Part shown: piece by piece, positions 35,464-46,700 of the stretch
How positions within the stretch are numbered: position 1 is the stretch's first letter
How the letters are laid out: every line of letters begins with the position of its first letter
Source of the DNA: Cherax quadricarinatus
Taxonomy: Eukaryota; Arthropoda; Malacostraca; Decapoda; Parastacidae
Direction: 5' to 3'
Length of the DNA stretch: 64,000 nucleotides
Assembly: GCF_038502225.1 (NCBI RefSeq)
Contig: NC_091340.1
Location: 31,746,540 to 31,810,539 of the forward strand
Translations under genes and position numbers: made by a program
Notes under the pieces: generated by a model
Seen by the model: only the letters and a program-made list of their open reading frames with translations
Databases searched by the model: none
What the model was told of the DNA's origin: nothing

Positions 35464-35560
35464 TTATGCAACATAGGGGAATCTTTATTGAATAAAGATT
35501 CCCATATGTTGCATAAGTGTCTCAATCTTCAACTTGTCGGTTTTAAGCCATTTATCACAC
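35464..35560. mobile_element. Palindromic junction of Penelope-like ends
   Basis: 35464-35516 is a near-perfect palindrome: TTATGCAACATA and GGGAATCTTTATT pair with the following half around a centre near 35490. The right half continues as GTGTCTCAATCTTCAACTTG TCGG. That order (AATAAAGA, a short spacer, GTGTCT, CTTGTCGG) also appears in part at 31612-31660 and ~300-340. It looks like two element tails joined head to head. Confidence 0.5.
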
Positions 35561-35619
35561 AGCATCTCATGTTTATGTCTGATTCACTATAAAACGGTTG
35601 TTTTTGTCCACCATAAATA

Positions 35620-35945
35620 CAGTAGGACCCCTTTATCTACTGGTTCGGTATCCTCGGTTTCTGTTATCCATTGTTTACTGTGCCCCATCCCCCCCCCCCA
35701 AAAAAAAATTCTTTATAACGAACCACAGAGCAAAAATAGTGGTGGTGGCAGGCTTTCAAAGCCTAGAAGAAGCCGTGAAATTCTTCCCATCAGTGAAAAT
35801 GTGCGGATTCCAATCTTATTTTGCTTAATTTATCAATTAAACTTTATCATTGGTATGTATGTAAATAAAAAATGAGTTATTCATGAAGTTCTCCACTATC
35901 CACGGGTACCTACGGAAGGTTTTGGAACCTACGTAGGGGCTACTG
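35620..35945. mobile_element. Tigger/pogo-like non-autonomous DNA transposon
   Basis: Left end CAGTAGGACCCCTTTATC preceded by TA. Right end (complement) CAGTAGCCCCTACGTAGG. The interior keeps GGTTCGGTATCCTCGG and AACTTTATCATTGGTATG, which resemble Tigger-family terminal and internal sequence. The right flank has TT where TA is expected. No transposase remains. Confidence 0.55.
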
Positions 35946-36002
35946 TTCCTCCTGTTTGGGTATATCCTACCACAAGGCTTCAGTTTTGTGTAAAGTTTTT
36001 TC

Positions 36003-36120
36003 CATATACAGTAGAAATTCGGTGTTTGAACTAAATTGGTTACTAGGTGGTGTTTGAAGTGCGAAAAGTTCGATGTCCGAAACAGAATTTTCCCTTTAGT
36101 CATATCTGACCCTTTAATAC
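36003..36120. mobile_element. Possible end of another Tc1/mariner-type MITE
   Basis: TACAGTAGAAATTCGG at 36008 resembles a TA-flanked terminal repeat, with TTCG-rich sequence after it. I could not find a matching opposite end. Confidence 0.25.
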
Positions 36121-36244
36121 CCTCTTCGTTTTACGACTGTATGTCACTGTGAAGCTAATCTCTGTATACCCACACCACTAACCAGTTCCCTGCCACAATA
36201 AGTGTGACGTGGTCGTAGCAAAAATTAAAACAGTATCCACAATA

Positions 36245-36446
36245 CAGTGCCTCGGGATACGAACAGCTCAAAACACGAACAAAATTATGTAAGTGTATTT
36301 ATGTAAGTGCTTTTGTAAATGTATATTTGGGGGTCTGAAACGGATTAATCTAATTTACATTATTCCATGTTGGAACAAATTCGTTCGGTATCAGCATTCG
36401 AACAGCCTTCCGGAACGAGTTAAATTCGTATCCCGAGGTACCACTG
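36245..36446. mobile_element. 202-bp Tc1/mariner-type MITE with TA target duplication
   Basis: Left CAGTGCCTCGGGATACGAA and the complement of the right end, CAGTGGTACCTCGGGATACG, match apart from a 3-bp gap. TA lies immediately outside both ends (36243-36244 and 36447-36448), the target-site duplication of Tc1/mariner elements. No coding frame inside. Confidence 0.75.
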
Positions 36447-36594
36447 TATATTGTTTCTGTGGGTTAATTAGTTGTCCGTCGCATTTATATCCATTTTGTG
36501 ATATGGAGACCAGTACTGTGCAGTATTTATACCCATTCTGTAATATAAGAACAGAACTGGGCTGCCTGCTCCCAAATCTGCACACTGCCACAAC

Positions 36595-36945
36595 AACATA
36601 CTGGAGTGAGAGATATGGAAGGAAGTGTAAAATAAACTCAGTGAGGAACTGGGGTGCGGTGGTGACAATAAGGGAACACTGTATCAACATCCGGGGTCCC
36701 AGACTATTCAACATCCTACCAAAAGATATCAGAAACTCTGCTGGAACAAGTGTAGAAGACTTCAAAAGGAAACCGGACAAGTATCTTCACCAGGTGGCAG
36801 ATTAACCAGGCTGTGATGGATATGTGGGACAGTGGGCCTCCAGCAGCAACAGCCCGGTTGACCAGGCAAGCACCAGACGAGCCTGGCCCATGGCCGGACT
36901 CCGAGAGTAGTGAAATTCTCGAAACTTATACTCCAGGTATACACA
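36595..36945 (+). mobile_element. CR1-like LINE 3' end, second family
   Basis: The coding part (to the stop at 36803-36805) reads NSVRNWGAVVTIREH, RGPRLFNILPKDIRN and DFKRKPDKYLHQV, a LINE C-terminal region. The 3' UTR carries CAGCAGCAACAGCCC, TTGACCAGGCAAGCACC and TCCAGGTATAC at the end. It is severely 5' truncated. The 3' UTR is shared with 14665-14788. Confidence 0.75.
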
Positions 36946-37039
36946 AATTACCATACATAGTAACATGTGTAAATTACCTAGGATAACCCCAAAAAAACGG
37001 CCAGACAAAGATACTTATTTCCATCGTGGTCTGTATTAA

Positions 37040-37200
37040 CATTATACATAAATAACCCGAACATAACCATTTACAAAGTCACAGTGTGGCTTTGTAAATG
37101 GTCGAAGTCGGACCGAAGCGTCGTCGTGAGCTCCTCTCCTCTATGTGCGGGTTATTTGTGTTCCAGTCACGGTATTGTGACTTATTTTCTTATTATAACA
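37040..37200 (+). mobile_element. Penelope-like relic with short palindrome
   Basis: ACCATTTACAAAG and its complement (37068-37104) flank an 11-bp loop. Then come a hairpin plus GAAGCGTCG, GAGCTCCTCTCC and ATGTGCGGGTTATTTGTG, matching the right arm at 31371-31434. Confidence 0.5.
37091..37123 (+). ncRNA. Hammerhead-like hairpin core (relic)
   Basis: GGTC, loop, GACC, then GAAGCGTCG. The upstream element is TTTGTAAAT rather than CUGANGA. Confidence 0.25.
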
Positions 37201-37384
37201 TTGTTACTGTTACATTGAGGGGACGCAGTAAGCTCTCAGATATCATACAGACCTTGTGCAAGGGCATCCACTCAGATTTTATCTCAGGAAAGGCAGGTAT
37301 CTATTACCCATGGACAATATATACAATGTGGGTAATTCTCAGCTAAGGTGCATAACTGTCCACTAGGGACGGGGCGATAATAAA

Positions 37385-37605
37385 ATTCTGGCGGGTATCC
37401 GGTGGCTCGGTAGGTAACGCTATCGCCTCACACACTGAATGTCCAGGGTTCAATCCCCCTGCCGGGTGGAAACATAGAGTGTTTTCTTAGACCTGCTGTC
37501 CCAATTCACCTAACAAGCAAGTAAGAACCTGGGTATTAGTTGACTGATGTGGGTCGCATCCTGGGGGACAAGAGTGAAGGTCCAGAATGGAAGTAAGACA
37601 GACAG
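37385..37605 (+). mobile_element. tRNA-derived SINE (same family as 23482-23783)
   Basis: Head: GGTGGCTCGGTAGGTAACGC (A-box region), CCTCACACAC (CAC anticodon-like) and B box GGTTCAATCCC. Body: ACCTGGGTATTAGTTG and GCATCCTGGGGGACAAG, shared with the 23.5-kb copy. The tail is short and GACA-rich (AGACAGACAGACAG). It is more diverged than the other copy. Confidence 0.75.
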
Positions 37606-37699
37606 ACAGTCATCGATAACTCAAAATACCCAGAATTTATGGCTGTTAATATCACAGTGCACTGGTAAGCATACGCATTCTGTTTACTGAAGTTTACTG

Positions 37700-37772
37700 C
37701 CTGCCTGTCGAATCACAGCTCCTGGCCCCGTCTCTTCACTTCGTCTGTGTGTGTGTATATGTGTGTACTCAC
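37700..37772 (-). mobile_element. CR1-like LINE tail fragment and (TG)n
   Basis: ATCACAGCTCCTGGCCCCG is the complement of the CR1-like 3' region. A short (TG)n and GTGTACTCAC follow. The 53-bp satellite begins immediately after. Confidence 0.6.
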
Positions 37773-40700
37773 TGTTGCTGAGAATAATTAAGTAATTAAC
37801 AGTGATCTCAGTGTCTCAACCAGCTGAATGTTGAGAATAATTTAGTAATTAACAGTGATCTCAGTGACTCAACCACCTGGCTGTTGAGAATAATTTAGTA
37901 ATTAACAGTGATCTCAGTGTCTCAACCAGCTGGCTGTTGAGAATAATTTAGTAATTAACAGTGATCTCAGTGTCTCAACCAGCTGGCTGTTGAGAATAAT
38001 TTAGTAATTAAGAGAGATCTCAGTGGCTCAACCAGCTGACTGTTGAAAATAATTTAGTAATTAACAGTGATCTCAGTGACTCAACCAGCTGGCTGTCGAG
38101 AATAATTTAGTAATTAACAGTGATCTCAGTGACTCGACCAGCTGGCTGTTGAGAATAATTTAGTAATTAGCAGTGATCTCAGTGTCTCAACCAGCTGGCT
38201 GTTGAGAATAATTTAGTAGTTAAGAGAGATCTCAGTGGCTCGACCAGCTGACTGTTGAGAATAATTTAGTAATTAACAGTGATCTCAGTGACTCAACCAG
38301 CTGGCTGTTGAGAATAATTTAGTAATTAACAGTGATCTCAGTGACTCAACCAGCTGGCTGTTGAGAATAATTTAGTAATTAACAGTGATCTCAGTGACTC
38401 AACCAGCTGACTGTTGAGAATAATTTAGTAATTAACAGTGATCTCAGTGACTCAACCAGCTGGCCGTTGAGAATAATTTAGTAATTAACAGTGATCTCAG
38501 TGACTCAACCAGCTGGCTGTTGAGAATAATTTAGTAAATAATAGTGATCTCAGTGTCTCAACCAGCTGGCTGTTGAGAATAATTTAGTAATTAAGAGAGA
38601 TCTAAGTGGCTCAACCAGCTGACTGTTGAGAATAATTTAGTAATTAACAGTGATCTCAGTGACTCAACCAGCTGGCTGTTGAGAATAATTTAGTAATTAA
38701 CAGTGATCTCAGTGACTCAACCAGCTGGCTGTTGAGAATAATTTAGTAATTAAGAGAGATCTCAGTGGCTCAACCAGCTGACTGTTGAGAATAATTTAGT
38801 AATTAAGAGAGATCTCAGTGGCTCAACCAGCTGACTGTTGAGAATAATTTAGTAATTAACAGTGATCTCAGTGACTCAACCAGCTGGCTGTTGAGAATAA
38901 TTTAGTAATTAAGAGAGATCTCAGTGGCTCAACCAGCTGACTGTTGAGAATAATTTAGTAATTAACAGTGATCACAGTGACTCAACCAGCTGGCTGTTGA
39001 GAATAATTTAGTAATTAAGAGAGATCTCAGTTGCTCAACCAGCTGACTGTTGAGAATAATTTAGTAATTAACAGTGATCTCTGTGACTCAACCAGCTGGC
39101 TGTTGAGAATAATTTAGTAATTAACAGTGATCTCAGTGACTCGACCAGCTGGCTGTTGAGAATAATTTAGTAATTAACAGTGATCTCAGTGTCTCAACCA
39201 GCTGGCTGTTGAGAATAATTCAGTAATTAAGAGAGATCTCAGTGGCTCGACCAGATGACTGTTGAGAATAATTTAGTAATTAACAGTGATCTCAGTGACT
39301 CAACCAGCTGGCTGTTGAGAATAATTTAGTAATTAACAGTGATCTCAGTGACTCAACCAGCTGCCTGTTGAAAATAATTTAGTAATTAACAGTGATCTCA
39401 GTGACTCAACCAGCTGGCTGTTGACAATAATTTAGTAATTAAGAGAGATCTCAGTGGGTCAACCAGCTGGCTGTTGAGAATAATTTAGTAATTAACAGTG
39501 ATCTCAGTGACCGAACCAGCTGGCTGTTGAGAATAATTTAGTAATTAAGAGAGATCTCAGTGACTCAACCAGCTGACTGTTGAGAATAATTTAGTAATTA
39601 ACAGTGATCTCAGTGACTCAACCAGCTGGCTGTTGAGAATAATTTAGTAATTAACAGTGATCTCAGTGACTCAACCAGCTGACTGTTGAGAATAATTTAG
39701 TAATTAACAGTGATGTCAGTGACTCAACCAGCTGGCTGTTGAGAATAATTTAGTAATTAACAGTGATCTCAGTGACTCAACCGCTGGCTGTTGAGAATAA
39801 TTTAGTAATTAACAGTGATCTCAGTGTCTCAACCAGCTGGCTGTTGAGAATAATTTAGTAATTAAGAGAGATCTCAGTGGCCCAACCAGCTGACTGTTGA
39901 GAATAATTTAGTAATTAACAGTGATCTCAGTGACTCAACCAGCTGGCTGTTGAGAATAATTTAGTAATTAACAGTGATCTCAGTGACTCAACCGGCTGGC
40001 TGTTGAGAATAATTTAGTAATTAACAGTGATCTCTGTGTCTCAACCAGCTGGCTGTTGAGAATAATTTAGTAATTAAGAGAGATCTCAGTGGCTCAACCA
40101 GCTGAATGTTGAGAATAATTTAGTAATTAACAGTGATCTCAGTGACTCAACCGGCTGGCTGTTGAGAATAATTTAGTAATTAACAGTGATCTCAGTCACT
40201 CAACCAGCTGGCTGTTGAGAATAATTTAGTAATTAAGAGAGATCTCAGTGGCTCAACCAGCTGACTGTTGAGAATAATTTAGTAATTAACAGTGATCTCA
40301 GTGACTCAACCAGCTGGCTGTTGAGAATAATTTAGTAATTAAGAGAGATCTCAGTGGCTCAACCAGCTGACTGTTGAGAATAATTTAGTAATTAACAGTG
40401 ATCTCAGTGACTCAACCAGCTGGCTGTTGAGAATAATTTAGTAATTAACAGTGATCTCAGTGACTCAACCAGCTGGCTGTTGAGAATAATTTAGTAATTA
40501 ACAGTGATCTCAGTGACTCAACCAGCTGACTCTTGAGCATAATTTAGTAATTAACAGTGATCTCAGTGACTCAACCAGCTGGCTGTTGAGAATAATTTAG
40601 TAATTAACAGTGATCTCAGTGACTCAACCAGCTGGCTGTAGATAATAATTTAGTAATTAACAGTGATCTCAGTGACTCAACCAGCTGACTGTTGAGAATA

Positions 40701-43700
40701 ATTTAGTATTTAACAGTGATCTCAGTGACTCAACCAGCTGGCTGTTGAGAATAATTTAGTAATTAAGAGAGATCTCAGTGGCTCAACCAGCTGACTGTTG
40801 AGAATAATTTAGTAATTAACAGTGATCTCAGTGACTCAACCAGCTGGCTGTTGAGAATAATTTAGTAATTAACGGTGATCTCAGTGATTCAACCAGCTGA
40901 CTGTTGAGAATAATTTAGTAATTAACAGTGATCTCAGTGACTCAACCAGCTGGCTGTTGAGAATAATTTAGTAATTAAGAGAGATCTCAGTCGCTCAACC
41001 AGCTGACTGTTGAGAATAATTTAGTAATTAACAGTGATCTCTGTGACTCAACCAGCTGGCTGTTGAGAATAATTTAGTAATTAACAGTGATCTCAGTGAC
41101 TCGACCAGCTGGCTATTGAGAATAATTTAGTAATTAACAGTGATCTCAGTGTCTCAACCAGCTTGCTGTTGAGAATAATTCAGTAATTAAGAGAGATCTC
41201 AGTGGCTCGACCAGCTGACTGTTGAGAATAATTTAGTAATTAACAGTGATCTCAGTGACTCAACCAGCTGGATGTTGAGAATAATTTAGTAATTAACAGT
41301 GATCTCAGTGACTCAACCAGCTGGCTGTTGAGAATAATTTAGTAATTAACAGTGATCTCAGTGACTCAACCAGCTGGCTGTTGACAATAATTTAGTAATT
41401 AAGAGAGATCTCAGTGGGTCAACCAGCTGACTGTTGAGAATAATTTAGTAATTAACAGTGATCTCAGTGACTCAACCAGCTGGTTGTTGAGAATAATTTA
41501 GTAATTAAGAGAGATCTCAGTGACTCAACCAGCTGACTGTTGAGAATAATTTAGTAATGAACAGTGATCTCAGTGACTCAACCAGCTGGCTGTTGAGAAT
41601 AATTTAGTAATTAACAGTGATCTCAATGACTCAACCAGCTGACTGTTGAGAATAATTTAGTAATTAACAGTGATCTCAGTGACTCAACCAGCTGGCTGTT
41701 GAGAATAATTTAGTAATTAACAGTGATCTCAGTGACTCAACCGCTGGCTGTTGAGAATAATTTAGTAATTAACAGTGATCTCAGTGTCTCAACCAGCTGG
41801 CTGTTGAGAATAATTTAGTAATTAAGAGAGATCTCAGTGGCCCAACCAGCTGACTGTTGAGAAAAATTTAATAATTAACAGTGATCTCAGTGACTCAACC
41901 AGCTGGCTGTTGAGAATAATTTAGTAATTAACAGTGATCTCAGTGACTCAACCGGCTGGCTGTTGAGAATAATTTAGTAATTAACAGTGATCTCTGTTTC
42001 TCAACCAGCTGGCTGTTGAGAATAATTTAGTAATTAAGAGAGACCTCAGTGGTTCAACAAGCTGACTGTTGAGAATAATTTAGTAATTAACAGTGATCTC
42101 AGTGACTCAACCAGCTGGCTGTTGAGAATAATTTAGTAATTAACAGTGATCTCAGTGACTCAACCAGCTGACTGTTGAGAATAATTTAGTAATTAACAGT
42201 GATCTCAGTGACTCAACCGGCTGGCTGTTGAGAATAATTTAGTAATTAACAGTGATCTCAGTGACTCAACCAGCTGGCTGTTGAGAATAATTTAGTAATT
42301 AACAGTGATCTCAGTGACTCAACCAGCTGACTCTTGAGCATAATTTAGTAATTAACAGTGATCTCAGTGACTCAACCAGCTGGCTGTTGAGAATAATTTA
42401 GTAATTAACAGTGATCTCAGTGACTCAACCAGCTGGCTGTAGATAATAATTTAGTAATTAACAGTGATCTCAGTGACTCAACAAGCTGACTGTTGAGAAT
42501 AATTTAGTATTTAACAGTGATCTCAGTGACTCAACCAGCTGGCTGTTGAGAATAATTTAGTAATTAAGAGAGATCTCAGTGGCTCAACCAGCTGACTGTT
42601 GAGAATAATTTAGTAATTAACAGTGATCTCAGTGACTCAACCAGCTGGCTGTTGAGAATAATTTAGTAATTAACGGTGATCTCAGTGATTCAACCAGCTG
42701 ACTGTTGAGAATAATTTAGTAATTAACAGTGATCTCAGTGACTCAACCAGCTGGCTGTTGAGAATAATTTAGTAATTAACAGTGATCTCAGTGACTCAAC
42801 CAGCTGGCTGTTGAGAATAATTTAGTAATTAACAGTGATCTCAGTGACTCAACCAGCTGACTGTTGAGAATAATTTAGTAATTAACAGTGATCTCAGTGA
42901 CTCAACCAGCTGACTGTTGAGAATAATTTAGTAATTAACAGTGATCTCAGTGACTCAACCAGCTGACTGTTGAGAATAATTTAGTAGTTAACAGTGATCT
43001 CAGTGACTCAACCAGCTGACTGTTGAGAATAATTTAGTAATTAACAGTGATCTCAGTGTCTCAACCAGCTGGGAGTTGAGAATACTTTAGTAATTAACAG
43101 TGATCTCAGTGTCTCAACCAGCTGGCAGTTGAGAATAATTTAGTAATTAACAGTGATCTCAGTGTCTCAACCAGCTGGCTGTTGAGAATAATTTAGTAAT
43201 TAAGAGAGATCTCAGTGACTCAACCAGCTGGCTGTTGAGAATAATTTAGTAATTAACAGTGATCTCAGTGACTCAACCAGCAGGCATTTGAGAATAATTT
43301 AGTAATTAACAGTGATCTCAGTGACTCAACCAGCTGGCAGTTGAGAATAATTTAGTAATTAACAGTGATCTCAGTGACTCAACCAGCTGGCTGTTGAGAA
43401 TAATTTAGTAATTAACGGTGATCTCAGTGATTCAACCAGCTGACTGTTGAGAATAATTTAGTAATTAACAGTGATCTCAGTGACTCAACCAGCTGGCTGT
43501 TGAGAATAATTTAGTAATTAAGAGAGATCTCAGTCGCTCAACCAGCTGACTGTTGAGAATAATTTAGTAATTAACAGTGATCTCTGTGACTCAACCAGCT
43601 GGCTGTTGAGAATAATTTAGTAATTAACAGTGATCTCAGTGACTCGACCAGCTGGCTATTGAGAATAATTTAGTAATTAACAGTGATCTCAGTGTCTCAA

Positions 43701-46700
43701 CCAGCTTGCTGTTGAGAATAATTCAGTAATTAAGAGAGATCTCAGTGGCTCGACCAGCTGACTGTTGAGAATAATTTAGTAATTAACAGTGATCTCAGTG
43801 ACTCAACCAGCTGGATGTTGAGAATAATTTAGTAATTAACAGTGATCTCAGTGACTCAACCAGCTGGCTGTTGAGAATAATTTAGTAATTAACAGTGATC
43901 TCAGTGACTCAACCAGCTGGCTGTTGACAATAATTTAGTAATTAAGAGAGATCTCAGTGGGTCAACCAGCTGACTGTTGAGAATAATTTAGTAATTAACA
44001 GTGATCTCAGTGACTCAACCAGCTGGTTGTTGAGAATAATTTAGTAATTAAGAGAGATCTCAGTGACTCAACCAGCTGACTGTTGAGAATAATTTAGTAA
44101 TGAACAGTGATCTCAGTGACTCAACCAGCTGGCTGTTGAGAATAATTTAGTAATTAACAGTGATCTCAATGACTCAACCAGCTGACTGTTGAGAATAATT
44201 TAGTAATTAACAGTGATCTCAGTGACTCAACCAGCTGGCTGTTGAGAATAATTTAGTAATTAACAGTGATCTCAGTGACTCAACCGCTGGCTGTTGAGAA
44301 TAATTTAGTAATTAACAGTGATCTCAGTGTCTCAACCAGCTGGCTGTTGAGAATAATTTAGTAATTAAGAGAGATCTCAGTGGCCCAACCAGCTGACTGT
44401 TGAGAAAAATTTAATAATTAACAGTGATCTCAGTGACTCAACCAGCTGGCTGTTGAGAATAATTTAGTAATTAACAGTGATCTCAGTGACTCAACCGGCT
44501 GGCTGTTGAGAATAATTTAGTAATTAACAGTGATCTCTGTTTCTCAACCAGCTGGCTGTTGAGAATAATTTAGTAATTAAGAGAGACCTCAGTGGTTCAA
44601 CCAGCTGACTGTTGAGAATAATTTAGTAATTAACAGTGATCTCAGTGACTCAACCAGCTGGCTGTTGAGAATAATTTAGTAATTAACAGTGATCTCAGTG
44701 ACTCAACCAGCTGACTGTTGAGAATAATTTAGTAATTAACAGTGATCTCAGTGACTCAACCGGCTGGCTGTTGAGAATAATTTAGTAATTAACAGTGATC
44801 TCAGTGACTCAACCAGCTGGCTGTTGAGAATAATTTAGTAATTAACAGTGATCTCAGTGACTCAACCAGCTGACTCTTGAGCATAATTTAGTAATTAACA
44901 GTGATCTCAGTGACTCAACCAGCTGGCTGTTGAGAATAATTTAGTAATTAACAGTGATCTCAGTGACTCAACCAGCTGGCTGTAGATAATAATTTAGTAA
45001 TTAACAGTGATCTCAGTGACTCAACCAGCTGACTGTTGAGAATAATTTAGTATTTAACAGTGATCTCAGTGACTCAACCAGCTGGCTGTTGAGAATAATT
45101 TAGTAATTAAGAGAGATCTCAGTGGCTCAACCAGCTGACTGTTGAGAATAATTTAGTAATTAACAGTGATCTCAGTGACTCAACCAGCTAGCTGTTGAGA
45201 ATAATTTAGTAATTAACGGTGATCTCAGTGATTCAACCAGCTGACTGTTGAGAATAATTTAGTAATTAACAGTGATCTCAGTGACTCAACCAGCTGGCTG
45301 TTGAGAATAATTTAGTAATTAACAGTGATCTCAGTGACTCAACCAGCTGGCTGTTGAGAATAATTTAGTAATTAACAGTGATCTCAGTGACTCAACCAGC
45401 TGACTGTTGAGAATAATTTAGTAATTAACAGTGATCTCAGTGACTCAACCAGCTGACTGTTGAGAATAATTTAGTAATTAACAGTGATCTCAGTGACTCA
45501 ACCAGCTGACTGTTGAGAATAATTTAGTAGTTAACAGTGATCTCAGTGACTCAACCAGCTGACTGTTGAGAATAATTTAGTAATTAACAGTGATCTCAGT
45601 GTCTCAACCAGCTGGGAGTTGAGAATACTTTAGTAATTAACAGTGATCTCAGTGTCTCAACCAGCTGGCAGTTGAGAATAATTTAGTAATTAACAGTGAT
45701 CTCAGTGTCTCAACCAGCTGGCTGTTGAGAATAATTTAGTAATTAAGAGAGATCTCAGTGACTCAACCAGCTGGCTGTTGAGAATAATTTAGTAATTAAC
45801 AGTGATCTCAGTGACTCAACCAGCAGGCATTTGAGAATAATTTAGTAATTAACAGTGATCTCAGTGACTCAACCAGCTGGCAGTTGAGAATAATTTAGTA
45901 ATTAACAGTGATCTCAGTGACTCAACCAGCTGGCTGTTGAGAATAATTTAGTAATTAACAGTGATCTCAGTGACTCAACCAGCTGGCAGTTGAGAATAAT
46001 TTAGTAATTAACAGTGATCTCAGTGACTCAACCAGCTGGCAGTTGAGAATAATTTAGTAATTAACAGTGATCTCAGTGACTCAACCAGCTGGCAGTTGAG
46101 AATAATTTAGTAATTAACAGTGATCTCAGTGACTCAACCAGCTGGCAGTTGAGAATAATTTAGTAATTAACAGTGATCTCAGTGACTCAACCAGCTGGCA
46201 GTTGAGAATAATTTAGTAATTAAGAGTGATCTCAGTGACTCAACCAGCTGGCAGTTGAGAATAATTTAGTAATTAACAGTGATCTCAGTGTCTCAACCAG
46301 CTGGCAGTTGAGAATAATTTAGTAATTAACAGTGATCTCAGTGACTCAACCGCTGGCTGTTGAGAATAATTTAGTAATTAACAGTGATCTCAGTGTCTCA
46401 ACCAGCTGGCTGTTGAGAATAATTTAGTAATTAAGAGAGATCTCAGTGGCCCAACCAGCTGACTGTTGAGAATAATTTAGTAATTAACAGTGATCTCAGT
46501 GACTCAACCAGCTGGCTGTTGAGAATAATTTAGTAATTAACAGTGATCTCAGTGACTCAACCGGCTGGCTGTTGAGAATAATTTAGTAATTAACAGTGAT
46601 CTCTGTGTCTCATCCAGCTGGCTGTTGAGAATAATTTAGTAATTAAGAGAGATCTCAGTGGCTCAACCAGCTGACTGTTGAGAATAATTTAGTAATTAAC

